Shown piece after piece: positions 17,602-26,740 of a stretch of DNA of 64,000 nucleotides. The notes beneath the pieces are model-generated. The model made no database searches. It worked only from the letters and a program-made list of their open reading frames with translations, and had not been told where the DNA came from. Origin of the DNA: Cyanobacteria bacterium FACHB-502. Lineage in GTDB: Bacteria; Cyanobacteriota; Cyanobacteriia; Elainellales; Elainellaceae. The stretch lies in contig JACJNZ010000055.1 in the NCBI GenBank assembly GCA_014695325.1, positions 186,001-250,000 of the forward strand. The letters run 5' to 3'. The position numbers and the translations under genes were made by a program. Every line of letters begins with the position of its first letter. Positions within the stretch are counted from its first letter, which is position 1.

Positions 17602-18040
17602 TCAAGCTCTCCTCTGCGTCGCTGTCATTTATTCTAAAGGTCGTGGGAGCTGACTGTGAGAGGAAGCCAAACGATCGCACTCCGCTCGCGAATCAATTCA
17701 GGCATGCTGAAGCAACCGGACGATCGCCCAGGCAAACCGAGTTTAAGCGCAGCCAGGCTAAGCCATGCTGAAGAAACAGCCTTTTGCTTCTACGACATCA
17801 GGGCTAAGCGGGCGTGTTCAATGCAAGTGTCCAGCACCTTCAGAAACTCTGCCAGCCAGCGCGGAGGGGGAACCAAGCGGGAGCCGTAACCCGATTGCCG
17901 TCCACAACCGTTGAGAAGCCATCATTCGTGCCCGAACTGCCCTGTAAGTTGAGGAAACGGTCAAGGTAAGGTGAAACATTACAAAATCGAAATCTAGGAT
18001 TTTGGAAAAAATATTCTGACTGGAAAAGAAACGTTAAAGC
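17602..18040. other. Gene-free spacer
   Basis: No supported gene. An 85-bp stretch near 17690-17780 has imperfect repeats of a CAGGCATGCTGAAG and AAGCCATGCTGAAGA kind. Short open frames here (17586-17889) are in low-information sequence and have no ribosome-binding site or recognisable product. Confidence 0.45.
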
Positions 18041-18374
18041 AGCTCCTAATTCTCCCAAATCCTTCGAAGCAAAGCATTTCCGCTTTTGTCATGAAATTGC
18101 TAAAGACTGTCTGTAACCAGTGTTACTACGGAAGCGATAACATGGTCTTTCTGTAAAGAAGCACCTTTAACCAGTGTTACTACGCAACCGATAATATGTT
18201 CTTTTTGTAAAGAAGCACCAAATGCGGATGTTCGCAGCTTCTAATTCTCCCAAATCCTTCAAGGCAAAGCATTTTGCCTTTGTCATAAAATTGCTAAAGA
18301 CTGCCTGTAACCAGGGATTACTACGCAATCGATAATATGTTCTTTTTGTAAAGAAGCACTAAATGCGGATGTTC
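18041..18374. repeat. Nested tandem duplication, unit A (about 195 bp)
   Basis: AGCTCCTAATTCTCCCAAAT at 18041 recurs as AGCTTCTAATTCTCC at 18236, 195 bp apart, and both copies continue with GCAAAGCATTT and AATTGCTAAAGACTG. Inside the unit a segment of about 52 bp (TAACCAG-TACTACG-GTAAAGAAGCAC) appears three times, starting at 18114, 18168 and 18308. The first has the inverted repeat GTAAC-CAGT-GTTAC at 18113-18126, which also matches the NtcA-type GTA-N8-TAC pattern; the other two copies do not. No coding frame runs through the region. Confidence 0.75.
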
Positions 18375-18390
18375 ACCGAGGTGGTATGAA

Positions 18391-18590
18391 CTTAAATGAT
18401 GCTGATGGTGCATCGCTTCAAGATTGTTAGCGAATTAGGGTTCTAGCGAACAGAAGATCCTTCATCCCTTGGAATCTCTTTTTCCAAGGAGCTTAGATAA
18501 TGCTGATGGTGCATCGCTTCAAGATTGTTAGCGAGTCAGGGTTTTAGCGAACAGAAGATCCTTCATCCCTTGGAATCTCTTTTTCCAAGC
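18391..18590. repeat. 101-bp tandem duplication ending in a hairpin, unit B (two copies)
   Basis: Copy 1 (from 18391) and copy 2 (from 18492) are nearly identical over about 99 bp: TGCTGATGGTGCATCGC, CAAGATTGTTAGCGA, TAGCGAACAGAAGATCC. Each ends in a stem-loop, CCTTGGAA/TTCCAAGG with loop TCTCTTT at 18467-18489, and CTTGGAA/TTCCAAG at 18569-18589. A second small inverted repeat, GATGC/GCATC, lies near the start of copy 1. The two copies differ by about six changes, mostly in the unpaired parts. This fits twin small RNAs or duplicated leader elements upstream of the glycosyltransferase, but no promoter is proven. Confidence 0.75.
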
Positions 18591-18890
18591 TTTATAGCCT
18601 TTGCTCATCGACAGAAAGAGTATCAATTGTCGGAGCAATGATGGCTATCAGCATCACGTTTTTGAATTAAGGAAAAGGACAAACCTAATCAAACCAAACC
18701 AGAGAAACGAGAGGTTTCCCAACATGGGTTCTCTCTTAGTTTTTCCATTTCCTGCTAACTAGATCCATCTGTTTTTGTACCGACGTAGCTGATGCTTCGG
18801 TGTGTTCTTGCTGCGCTTCCTGGCTCTAAAAGAGTAAAAGGATCGGGCAAAGTCTAGTGTCTACTTTATTTTTTTGCATTGGAGAATCGC
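18591..18890. other. 5' region of the glycosyltransferase gene
   Basis: 300 bp without a gene. It has an AGAGAAACGAGAGGTTTCCC-type short inverted repeat near 18700-18720 and a T-rich tract (18864-18875) just before the GGAG ribosome-binding site of the next gene. Nothing else is recognised. Confidence 0.4.
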
Positions 18891-19916
18891 ATGAACAAGG
18901 TAACAGTAATTATCCCTGCTTATGGAGTAGAAAAGTATATCGCTTCAACGATCGAATCTGTTCTGGCACAGAGTTATCAGAACTTTGAACTGGTGATTGT
19001 TGACGATGGCTCACCGGATAGAAGCGTTGAAATTTGCCAACGGTTTAAAGATCCTCGAATCAGAATTCTACGCCAGGAGAACCAGGGACCTGCCGCTGCT
19101 AGAAACCTTGGAATTGCGAACTCTAGCGGAGAATATATTGCCTTTCTCGACGGAGATGATTTGTGGCAACCTGACAAGCTCGCCAAGCATGTAGAACATC
19201 TCAACAATGCTCCTGAAGTTGGTGTCAGTTTTTGCCGATCGGAGTTGATCGATGAGTTTGATCGATCGCTGGGAATGTATCAGGTCATCACCAAGCTAGA
19301 AGACATCACACCACTCGATTTACTTTGTCGAACACCGATCGGCAATGGCTCTGTACCTGTGATTCGACGTAGCACTTTAGAAGATATCAAATACACCCTT
19401 AATCAAGGTGAAACAGAACAAACTTGCTTTTTTAACCCCGATCGAAGCATCCATCCTTCTGAAGATGTGGAGTGTTGGATGAGAATTGCTTTGACAACGT
19501 CTTGGAAAATTGCTGGAATTTCAGATGCACTAACGCTCTATCGAGTGAACTCAAGAGGATTTTCTGCCAACCTTGAGAAGAAATTAGCTTCCTGGGAGCG
19601 AATGCTTGAAGCGGTAGAGCAGTACGCTCCAGACGCTTGCCAGAAATGGATGCGCCCTGCTATGGCTTATCAGTTGCGTCATTTAGCTCGACGAGCTGTT
19701 TCGCTACGTGATGGACAAATGGCGATCTCTTTTTCACACAGAGCGATGTCAGCCTACAGCCCCATTTTGACAGAAGAACCCTATCGAACGTTTCAGACTT
19801 TTGCTGCTGCGTATTCAGTTCGCTTCTTCCCGATCGAGCTGTATAAAAAGCTCGAAAAATTCATGATGCAGAAGAACGGTATTGTTCAAAGCTATGTCGC
19901 AAAAACTTCTGAGTAA
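18891..19916 (+). CDS. Family 2 glycosyltransferase
   Basis: 341 residues from the ATG at 18891, which follows GGAG by six bases. An in-frame TTG at 18879 overlaps that site and is unlikely as the start. GT2 (GT-A fold) features: VTVIIPAYGVEKYIASTIES, FELVIVDDGSPDRS with the nucleotide-binding Asp residues, NQGPAAARNLGIANSSGEYI and the DxD-like AFLDGDDLWQPDKL (about residues 92-102), then a later EDVECWMR motif of the ED(V)xW kind. It transfers a sugar from a nucleotide donor, probably for surface polysaccharide or glycolipid. Acceptor and sugar are unknown. It stands alone, downstream of a long duplicated non-coding region. Confidence 0.92.
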   Translation: MNKVTVIIPAYGVEKYIASTIESVLAQSYQNFELVIVDDGSPDRSVEICQRFKDPRIRILRQENQGPAAARNLGIANSSGEYIAFLDGDDLWQPDKLAKHVEHLNNAPEVGVSFCRSELIDEFDRSLGMYQVITKLEDITPLDLLCRTPIGNGSVPVIRRSTLEDIKYTLNQGETEQTCFFNPDRSIHPSEDVECWMRIALTTSWKIAGISDALTLYRVNSRGFSANLEKKLASWERMLEAVEQYAPDACQKWMRPAMAYQLRHLARRAVSLRDGQMAISFSHRAMSAYSPILTEEPYRTFQTFAAAYSVRFFPIELYKKLEKFMMQKNGIVQSYVAKTSE

Positions 19917-19995
19917 CAGAGGAGTCGTGGCGTTCGCTTGCTTCAGCAAAGATGGCTGAGAAGATATCTGAGAAATAGTAACAGCGATCCGAAGT

Positions 19996-20092
19996 GCCCT
20001 CTAGCTCCCAACAAGGTGACAGACCTGGATCTCTTGCCGGGTTCAAAGTCTTCTGGAATTGAGGAATTTAGGGGGCAATGTAGAATCTCTGG
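19996..20092. repeat. Dispersed intergenic repeat, copy 3 (C-run/G-run element)
   Basis: The spacer between the glycosyltransferase and psb27 (19917-20364) carries CCCTCTAGCTCCCAACAAGG, then TTCAAAGTCTTCTGG and GAATTTAGGGGGCAATG. These resemble the other copies, shorter and more decayed. The rest of the spacer holds only a doubtful 65-codon frame (20158-20355). Confidence 0.5.
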
Positions 20093-20364
20093 CAAGTAGC
20101 AGGACATCATTCAACCAGAGATAGGCAGGTCAACAGAATTAAAAGGCTCTTCGGAGAATGGGTTATCACAGCGTCAGTATCATCGTCAGAAATGCTGGAG
20201 ATGAACGGGTTACCGCTTTGTTTAACCCATCCTTCGTTGTAATGATGTCCATCCACTGGCTACAACACCAACAAAAAGAGGGATCGATCGACCCCTCGCA
20301 GCTTGCAATTTTTAAGTTAGAAACTCAATTTTTTAAGTTGAAAACTACAGATTAAGAGCGAATA

Positions 20365-20763
20365 TTAACCTTCTCGTCTTAGAGCCGCTTCGACCTGATT
20401 AAATTCAATTTCCAGACGGTCCTTTAGTTTTTGAGGGACAGGGCGATTGGGATAGGAGCTGTAGTGACCTGCAAGCGAGTTCAGAGCAGTTCTCATCGTG
20501 GTAAAAGAGCTAAGCTTCAGCAGCGAACCGTCGCGGCGATAGCGAGCTGAGAAATCGTTAATCTTTTCACGCGCTTCTACCTGTGCTTCTATCTTGTCAG
20601 GCGAATCATTTGGCAATTCTAGTGCCCCTTTGAGGCTTTCGATCAGTGCCAGGGTATCTTGGCGATAGTTGCCGCTGAGTCCGGTTGGCGACGATGAGCA
20701 GCCCATCAAACCAACTACCAGAACCAGCGCGAGAGCAAATACACGAGACAGAAATCTGTTCAT
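20365..20763 (-). CDS. psb27: Photosystem II assembly lipoprotein Psb27
   Basis: The 132-residue thylakoid-lumen lipoprotein has a signal peptide with hydrophobic core ALALVLVVGLMGC and the lipobox LMGC. The mature part is a four-helix bundle: LSGNYRQDTLALIESLKGAL, AREKINDFSARYRRDG and FTTMRTALNSLAGHYSSYPN, with NRPVPQKLKDRLEIEFNQVE at the end. This is the Psb27 family pattern. Psb27 binds CP43 and keeps the manganese cluster site open during photosystem II assembly and repair. The gene stands alone. It is direct evidence of an oxygenic phototroph. Confidence 0.96.
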   Translation of the reverse strand: MNRFLSRVFALALVLVVGLMGCSSSPTGLSGNYRQDTLALIESLKGALELPNDSPDKIEAQVEAREKINDFSARYRRDGSLLKLSSFTTMRTALNSLAGHYSSYPNRPVPQKLKDRLEIEFNQVEAALRREG

Positions 20764-21000
20764 AAAACCTCAGTAGTATAGAGCGCAGTATGGATAGTGT
20801 CCGATCGAACAATTCAACTGGATTCGACCCGTAATGCTGATTTTATCTTGTCTGGGATCGCTTTAACCTGATCCCTTACAGAGGCAGGTGCAGAGCAAAG
20901 CGGTGGGCAAAGACAAGGAGTACCTGAGTTTCAATGAAGCTAATTTACCCTCCGAGGAAAGCCTCTTCGCACCATCGCCAGTCCTTCTCCTAAACTGCTT
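20764..21000. other. Intergenic region with no supported gene
   Basis: The region lies 5' of psb27 and 3' of the GPH transporter gene, both on the minus strand. It would hold the psb27 promoter. I see no further features. The 64-codon frame at 20888-21082 overlaps the transporter's end and is not credible. Confidence 0.4.
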
Positions 21001-22545
21001 TTATGCTTCTTCCTGCGTCTGCTTTTTCCGTTCATGCAGCTTTAGCAGCATCTCGGCGTGTTTCTCGCGAGTAATGGGATAGAAATAAGCCAGCACCATG
21101 CCGCAGACCAAAGCCGCTGTGGGAAAGGGCCCGATCGCCAATCGAATCGCCTGCACTGCGGTTTCGGGCTGAACAGGCGGCGGTTGTCCGGGAGTGGTTG
21201 CCAAAAATCCGGCGCGGTCGAGCGATTGCCCCACGAGAAATAGCCCTACCGCAAGTCCAAGCTTTTGCAGCAGCACCATGAAGCTGTAGAAAATGCCTTC
21301 CCGTCGCTGTCCGGTTCGCAGTTCATCGAGTTCGATCACGTCGGGAATCATCGACCAGGGAATTAAATAGGCGATCGACACTCCCGCGCCTGCCATGACT
21401 GCCAACGGGTAAACCAGAGAAACCTGATCGGGACGCAAGCCAAACAGTAAACCCTGAGCAATCATCCATAGCACCATGCCCATGAAGTAGGTCGCTTTTT
21501 TGCCGTAGCGATCGCTGACTCGTTGCCAAAAGAACAGCAGCACCAGAGCCGTCGCCTGCACGATCAGCGCGATCACCGTGAAATTTGCCGAGGGCATCCT
21601 AAGCGCGTCTACCACATAGTAGGGCAGGATTGAAGCCGTGACTTGAACTGCCATCCAGGAAAACAGGTAAATACCAATCACATACAGAAACGGCACATTG
21701 GTGAAAGTGACGAGAAAATTGACGAGCCAGCTCTTCTGCCGCCATTGTTCTCCCTGCGTGGAGGTGAGCCATCGCTGAAGCCACTGAGGAAGGGCGTTCA
21801 CGGCGAGGCTGAGGTTTTGGGCGGTGGGGGTTGCGGCATCTGTAATGCGGGCAACGACTTTCGATCGCGCCGATGTGCCAAACACACACCAGTAAAGCGG
21901 AATTGTCGAAATCACAGCGCAAATGCCCCCCAGAATCAAATACTGCTGCTCTGGGTTGGGAAACGCCTGAAAAATCAGCAGTGCCAGAATCAGTGAAAAG
22001 ATACTGCCGCCGATCGAAAACGCAAACCGATAGCTGTTCAAGCGGGTGCGCTCGTTGTAGTCCTGCGTTAGTTCAGCAGTCAGTGCCGTGTAGGGCAAGT
22101 TGACCATTGTATAAAAGCTATTAAACAGGATGCCGATAATGACGTAGTACCAGAACAACGCCTGCTGATTTGCGCCCGGATCTGCACTGAAGCGAGGAAC
22201 CAACCACAGCAAAAAGAAAGTTATCCCAAACGGAATCGCGCCGTACAGCATCCAGGGATAGCGTCTGCCTTGGGCTGACTGCGTTCGATCGCTCAATAGC
22301 CCGACGATCGGATCATTCACCGCATCCCAGATTTTGCCAACCAGCAGAATGCTACCCGCAACGGCGGCGTTCAGTCCGGCAACGTTCGTGAAAAAGACGA
22401 GCGAAAAGAATGCCAGAACATTCGCGGTAATCGCCGGGCCCAGATCACCTGCGCCATAGGCAAGTCGAGTGCTGAGATTCATCGGCGGGGTTTGTCCAGT
22501 GGGACGGTCTGGCATCGGCGGGGAATTTGCGTCAGGAGAACTCAT
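21001..22545 (-). CDS. MFS sugar:cation symporter (GPH family)
   Basis: This 514-residue inner-membrane protein has about twelve transmembrane segments. The GPH family N-terminal pattern LSTRLAYGAGDLGPAITANV leads to VGKIWDAVNDPIVGLLSDRT, the characteristic D-P motif in the first loop, followed by RRYPWMLYGAIPFGITF. A mid-protein WMVQ-like motif is present at SWMAVQVTASILPYY, and IPDVIELDELRTGQRREGIF sits in the second half. These transporters bring glycosides, pentoses or hexuronates in with a cation. A soluble insert of about 35 residues sits between the two halves. The DUF72 gene is 107 bp upstream on the same strand. Confidence 0.9.
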   Translation of the reverse strand: MSSPDANSPPMPDRPTGQTPPMNLSTRLAYGAGDLGPAITANVLAFFSLVFFTNVAGLNAAVAGSILLVGKIWDAVNDPIVGLLSDRTQSAQGRRYPWMLYGAIPFGITFFLLWLVPRFSADPGANQQALFWYYVIIGILFNSFYTMVNLPYTALTAELTQDYNERTRLNSYRFAFSIGGSIFSLILALLIFQAFPNPEQQYLILGGICAVISTIPLYWCVFGTSARSKVVARITDAATPTAQNLSLAVNALPQWLQRWLTSTQGEQWRQKSWLVNFLVTFTNVPFLYVIGIYLFSWMAVQVTASILPYYVVDALRMPSANFTVIALIVQATALVLLFFWQRVSDRYGKKATYFMGMVLWMIAQGLLFGLRPDQVSLVYPLAVMAGAGVSIAYLIPWSMIPDVIELDELRTGQRREGIFYSFMVLLQKLGLAVGLFLVGQSLDRAGFLATTPGQPPPVQPETAVQAIRLAIGPFPTAALVCGMVLAYFYPITREKHAEMLLKLHERKKQTQEEA

Positions 22546-22652
22546 GGGATATGCACGTCAAACGGTAAAGTCTACTCTGCCACGATCGCAGAGGATTCTA
22601 TTCAGGACGCAGGAATTCTTTAGCTGAGTTCCAGGAGGAGGCAGGGGGTCGG

Positions 22653-23525
22653 TTAGAAAAGTTCGAGCTGGGTAGATTGAGGCGGAGTAGATTCGTTCAG
22701 GCTGATTTGCTCCCAGGGAAGGGGCGGCACAGAGACTTTCTGCTGTGCTAAAAGCTGCTGAAATAAGCGGGCATTTTGCGGCGAGTGAACTTCGACTGGA
22801 CAGTGAACGAAGAAATACACTTGCGTTCCCTGGGTGAGCCACTCGCGAACTTGCTCGGTCCAGGTGTTGAGATAAGACAGGTTAAAATCGCGATCGGGAT
22901 GGCTAATATAGCGAATCAGCGTGAACGGAGCCGTCACCACCGGCTGAAGCGGAACCGGGGGCTTGCGTCGCTCCGAGCGCAATTGCGGATCATCGGGGCA
23001 GTCATAAATGGGGCGCGTATCGAGCAGAACTCGTCCGATCCCCAGATCAGTTAACAGCGCGTTGAGATGGCTAGCGTATGGCTCTTTGAACCAGTCGGGA
23101 TGGCGCACTTCCAGAGCAAGGGGCGTTTGGCTGCGCGGAAAAGCGGTGAGAAATGCGGTCAAATCTTCCAGGCGAGCCGGACTGTAGCTGGGCGGGAGTT
23201 GGGCAAACATCGGACCCGATCGCTCCCCCAGAGGCTCCATGCGTTTCAGAAAGGCGATCGTCCCCGGAATGGCAGCCGTCAATAATCCTTGATGGGTCAA
23301 ATCACGCGGAAGCTTCAGGCAAAACTGAAAATCAGCAGGCGTTTCGGTTGCCCATCGCTGCACAGTCGGCGAGTCGGGGATCGAATAAAAGGTCGTATTG
23401 CCTTCCACCGTAGTAAATCGACGGCTGTAGAGCCGCAAAAACTCAGACGATCGACTGCCAGAGGGAAACAGCGAGCCGACCCACTCTTTATATGCCCAGA
23501 TTGCACAGCCTAAGCGGAAATTCAT
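22653..23525 (-). CDS. DUF72 (YecE-like) TIM-barrel protein
   Basis: 290 residues. DUF72 features: FRLGCAIWAYKEWVGSLFPS at the N-terminus, LRLYSRRFTTVEGNTTFYSI (the family V-E-(N)-T-F-Y motif), FQFCLKLPRDLTHQGLL and LALEVRHPDWFKEP. The end carries VQYFFVHCPVEVHSPQNARL-type sequence, here TQVYFFVHCPVEVHSP. The family adopts a TIM barrel with no firmly assigned reaction. Relatives elsewhere are found beside nucleic-acid or sugar genes. No active site can be named. The gene precedes the GPH symporter on the same strand. Confidence 0.88.
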   Translation of the reverse strand: MNFRLGCAIWAYKEWVGSLFPSGSRSSEFLRLYSRRFTTVEGNTTFYSIPDSPTVQRWATETPADFQFCLKLPRDLTHQGLLTAAIPGTIAFLKRMEPLGERSGPMFAQLPPSYSPARLEDLTAFLTAFPRSQTPLALEVRHPDWFKEPYASHLNALLTDLGIGRVLLDTRPIYDCPDDPQLRSERRKPPVPLQPVVTAPFTLIRYISHPDRDFNLSYLNTWTEQVREWLTQGTQVYFFVHCPVEVHSPQNARLFQQLLAQQKVSVPPLPWEQISLNESTPPQSTQLELF

Positions 23526-23600
23526 GTTTTGATTCTACAGGTGGGCTGCTTCTTAAAGGAGGTTTGATAGGGATGAGGGTTTCTACATCGCTCCCTAAAT

Positions 23601-23703
23601 CTCCCAATTGTTAATCTCCCAATTGTTAATCTCCCAATTGTTAATCTCCCATTTGTCACCTGCCGCTCTAAACGAGCTTTGTCACCTGCCGCTCTAAACT
23701 AGC
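23601..23703. repeat. Two adjoining short tandem arrays
   Basis: CTCCCAATTGTTAAT (15 bp) is repeated perfectly three times (23601-23645), followed by a partial fourth. A 26-bp unit (TTTGTCACCTGCCGCTCTAA followed by A, C, G/T, AGC) is then repeated twice (23652-23677 and 23678-23703), differing at one base. The arrays abut a copy of the dispersed C-run/G-run element. Confidence 0.85.
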
Positions 23704-23775
23704 GAGGGCGGACTTCGAATCCTTGTAAGGGCTCGGTTCCCTCCAAAATGGGAGCTAGGGGAGCAACCCAAATCG
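23704..23775. repeat. Dispersed intergenic repeat, copy 4 (C-run/G-run element)
   Basis: GCGGACTTCGAATCCTTGTA and AGGGCTCGGTTCCCTCCAAA, then ATGGGAGCTAGGGGAGC, align with the GGGACTTTGAAACTCCT, AAGGCTCGGTTTCCCTCAGA and GGGGGG parts of copy 1 in the same order. This is the clearest second copy. Confidence 0.65.
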
Positions 23776-24080
23776 CGTTATTCAGCGGGTAGGCATAACC
23801 AGGATTGCAGACAAAACGGTTCCGATCGGTTTCAGTCGGGAGAGTTCCTCTAGGATGGGTAGAATCGACAGATGAACTGCGGACAGCAATGGTACGCTTT
23901 GCAAAAGGGCGATCGGCGTAATTGCAGTAAAAACTGCCTGGGGCATGGGTAAGGTCATCCAACGGTGGAAAGCCGGACTTGACGGAAAACCTTACCGTGT
24001 CCATCATCAGTAGCAAGATAGAATGGATTGGCAACCATTCTCAACATTTCGCATTAAACAGGCGAGGAGCTTCGCAGTTC
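23776..24080. other. 5' region of dnaK3
   Basis: About 300 bp with no supported gene on either strand. It precedes dnaK3 and no CIRCE element (TTAGCACTC-N9-GAGTGCTAA) is visible in it, so HrcA control is not supported by sequence. A minus-strand frame at 23699-24034 spans it but has no recognisable product and overlaps the repeats. Confidence 0.45.
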
Positions 24081-26729
24081 ATGGGAAAAGTCGTTGGCAT
24101 TGACTTAGGAACCACCAATTCAGTTGTCGCAGTGATGGAAGGCGGCAAGCCCATTGTCATTGCCAATGCGGAAGGAATGCGGACGACCCCGTCAGTCGTT
24201 GCCTTTACAAAAGATGGCGAAAAGCTGGTCGGGCAAATGGCGCGGCGGCAGTCCGTCCTGAACCCTCAGAATACCTTTTACGGCGTGAAGCGGTTTATGG
24301 GTCGTCGCTACACCGAAGTCAACCCAGACGCTAAGCGCGTACCCTATACAATTCGCAGAGACGAAACGGGCAGCGTCAGAATTGTGTGTCCGCGTCTGAA
24401 GAAAGACTTTGCGCCCGAAGAGATTTCGGCAATGGTGCTGCGAAAACTGGCAGAAGAAGCGACGCGCTATCTGGGTGAATCCGTGACAGGTGCAGTGATT
24501 ACGGTTCCTGCCTATTTCAACGACGCACAGCGACAGGCGACCCGCGATGCCGGACGCATTGCTGGACTGGAAGTGCTTCGCATTCTCAACGAACCCACGG
24601 CGGCAGCTCTGGCGTATGGACTTGATCGTGCCGACAATGAAACGATTCTGGTCTTTGATCTGGGCGGCGGCACATTTGATGTTTCAATTCTAGACGTGGG
24701 CGATGGTGTATTCGAGGTGAAAGCCACCTGCGGTGATACCCAGCTCGGTGGTAATGATTTTGATAAGCGCATCGTAGACTGGCTGGCGGATCAGTTTTTA
24801 GAGCAGCATGGAATTGATTTAAGGAACGATCGCCAATCCCTTCAGAGACTGATGGAAGCGGCTGAGAAAGCCAAGATTGAGCTATCGGGAACTACTGTCA
24901 CCGAGATTAATCTGCCGTTTATCGCCGCCACCGAAGACGGACCCCTGCATCTCGAAACCCGATTGACCCGATCGCAGTTTGAAGGCTTTTGCAGCGACTT
25001 GGTGAACCGTCTACGTCAGCCCGTTAAGCAAGCCCTGACAGACGCTCAGCTATCGCCCGCTCGGATCGATCAGGTGGTGCTGGTGGGGGGCGGTAGCCGC
25101 ATGCCTATGGTAAAGCAGTTGGTGCGATCGCTGATTGATCTGGAACCCAACGAAAACGTCAACCCCGATGAAGTCGTCGCTGTTGGAGCCGCAATTCAGG
25201 CAGGTATTCTCACCCAGGAAGTGCGCGATATCCTGCTGCTTGATGTTACGCCACTGTCGATCGGTCTAGAGACGATCGGGGGAGTCACCAAAAAGCTAAT
25301 TCCCCGCAACACTACAATTCCGGTACGGCGATCGGATGTGTTCTCCACATCGGAAAATAACCAGACGATGGTGGAAGTCCATGTGGTGCAGGGCGAACGC
25401 GAAATGGCAAACGATAACAAGTCGCTCGGTCGCTTTAAGCTGATGGGCATTCCGCCTGCGCCACGCGGCATTCCGCAGATTCTGGTGTCATTAGACATTG
25501 ATGCAAACGGGATTCTGCAAGTCACTGCGCTGGACAAAACCACCGGACGCGAACAGGGCTTAACGATTCAGGGAGCTTCAAACTTGAACGAAGCCGAAGT
25601 GCAGCGCATGATCCAGGAGGCAGAGAAGTTTGCTGACCAGGATCGGCAGCTGCGCGATCGCATCGAGAAACGTACCAAAGCAGAGGCTCTCACCTTTGAA
25701 GCAGAGCGGCAGTTGCGGGAAGTGGCACTCGATTTTGGCATGCAGTTTGCCAGCTCTTACCGTCGCCGGATCGAAAATCTGGTGCAGGAATTGCGCGGCT
25801 ATCTGAAGCAAAACGACGATCGCGGCATCGACATCACTCAAGCAGACCTGCGCGACGCAATCTACGAATTGCAGCAGGAAGTCTATTCCCTTACCCGCGA
25901 CGACGAAGACGAGAAAGATTTCTTCGGCTCAATTCGCCGCACTCTGTCCAGCATTGGCGATGACCTGTTTGGCGACGATGACGACTATTACTACGACGAT
26001 CGCCGGGATTATGGACGCGACCTCTACGGGCGCGATTCCCGTCAGGACTACGGACGCGACTATCGCCAGGACTATCGCCAGGATAACGGCAGTCGTAATA
26101 ACGGTCGCGATGCCTTTGGTAGTGGCGGCAGTGACTATTACAGTGGTCGAGAGGATTATAGAAAAGACACTGGCAAAGATAGCCGCAACAATCTCGGCAG
26201 AGAAAGCTTTGGTCGAAGTGACTATCGACAGGATGATTACCGGCAGGATGATTATCGCCGCAACGATTCAAGCAGGGAGAACTTAGGCAAGCCTGGCAGG
26301 GATGACTACGATCGAGCCGATCTCGGCAGGGGCAATCAGGGCTACCGGGATGAAAATCCCCGTGATTTAGACCCATTTTCCTCCCGCAATAGTCGGCGCG
26401 CCCCCGATGCAGACAACTGGGAGCAGCCGCGTGACCCAAGTCGGCGGGAACCGCGTGACCCCTATGGGGATGAGCCTCGATCGCCCCGTAATGCCGGACG
26501 CGGAGAGGTGGATCGACAGCGTGAGCCTTATGCTGAGAACGATCGCTATCTAGAAGATCGGTATGACGCAGATCGATCGCGTCCCCGTGACCCTTATGCT
26601 GAGGACGATTACCCCCAGGGGGAAAGTGCTTCGCAACGCTATCGCCGAGATGCCCGCCGCTCCTATCCGCCCAGCGATCCCTACACCAATGCGGCGGATG
26701 ACGATTGGGACGATGACGACGAGTGGTAG
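24081..26729 (+). CDS. dnaK3: Hsp70 chaperone DnaK3 with a long disordered C-terminal tail
   Basis: The product has 882 residues from the ATG at 24081, preceded by GAGGAG. An upstream in-frame start at 23979 would add a non-homologous 34-residue leader. The ATPase domain is complete: [72 protein letters not shown] and [13 protein letters not shown]. The substrate domain follows ([18 protein letters not shown] and onward, to about residue 625). The last 250 residues (about 630-882) are a charged, repetitive tail of Asp, Arg, Tyr, Gly and Pro with runs such as [12 protein letters not shown]. The dnaJ gene 11 bp downstream makes this the conserved cyanobacterial dnaK3-dnaJ3 pair. Cyanobacterial DnaK3 is known to be thylakoid-membrane associated. 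Confidence 0.93.
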   Translation: MGKVVGIDLGTTNSVVAVMEGGKPIVIANAEGMRTTPSVVAFTKDGEKLVGQMARRQSVLNPQNTFYGVKRFMGRRYTEVNPDAKRVPYTIRRDETGSVRIVCPRLKKDFAPEEISAMVLRKLAEEATRYLGESVTGAVITVPAYFNDAQRQATRDAGRIAGLEVLRILNEPTAAALAYGLDRADNETILVFDLGGGTFDVSILDVGDGVFEVKATCGDTQLGGNDFDKRIVDWLADQFLEQHGIDLRNDRQSLQRLMEAAEKAKIELSGTTVTEINLPFIAATEDGPLHLETRLTRSQFEGFCSDLVNRLRQPVKQALTDAQLSPARIDQVVLVGGGSRMPMVKQLVRSLIDLEPNENVNPDEVVAVGAAIQAGILTQEVRDILLLDVTPLSIGLETIGGVTKKLIPRNTTIPVRRSDVFSTSENNQTMVEVHVVQGEREMANDNKSLGRFKLMGIPPAPRGIPQILVSLDIDANGILQVTALDKTTGREQGLTIQGASNLNEAEVQRMIQEAEKFADQDRQLRDRIEKRTKAEALTFEAERQLREVALDFGMQFASSYRRRIENLVQELRGYLKQNDDRGIDITQADLRDAIYELQQEVYSLTRDDEDEKDFFGSIRRTLSSIGDDLFGDDDDYYYDDRRDYGRDLYGRDSRQDYGRDYRQDYRQDNGSRNNGRDAFGSGGSDYYSGREDYRKDTGKDSRNNLGRESFGRSDYRQDDYRQDDYRRNDSSRENLGKPGRDDYDRADLGRGNQGYRDENPRDLDPFSSRNSRRAPDADNWEQPRDPSRREPRDPYGDEPRSPRNAGRGEVDRQREPYAENDRYLEDRYDADRSRPRDPYAEDDYPQGESASQRYRRDARRSYPPSDPYTNAADDDWDDDDEW

Positions 26730-26740
26730 AGGACACCGCA

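Noticed and set aside
18113-18126. GTA-N8-TAC as an NtcA site
   Set aside because: It coincides with a short inverted repeat inside a duplicated unit, the other copies lack it, and no correctly spaced -10 box is present. Kept only as a low-weight remark.
20158-20355. 65-codon plus-strand frame in the spacer before psb27
   Set aside because: Not recognisable, no good ribosome-binding site, and close to a repeat copy.
23699-24034. 111-codon minus-strand frame upstream of dnaK3
   Set aside because: It overlaps the dispersed repeat and the dnaK3 5' region and matches no family.
23776-24080. CIRCE element before dnaK3
   Set aside because: Neither half of TTAGCACTC-N9-GAGTGCTAA is found.
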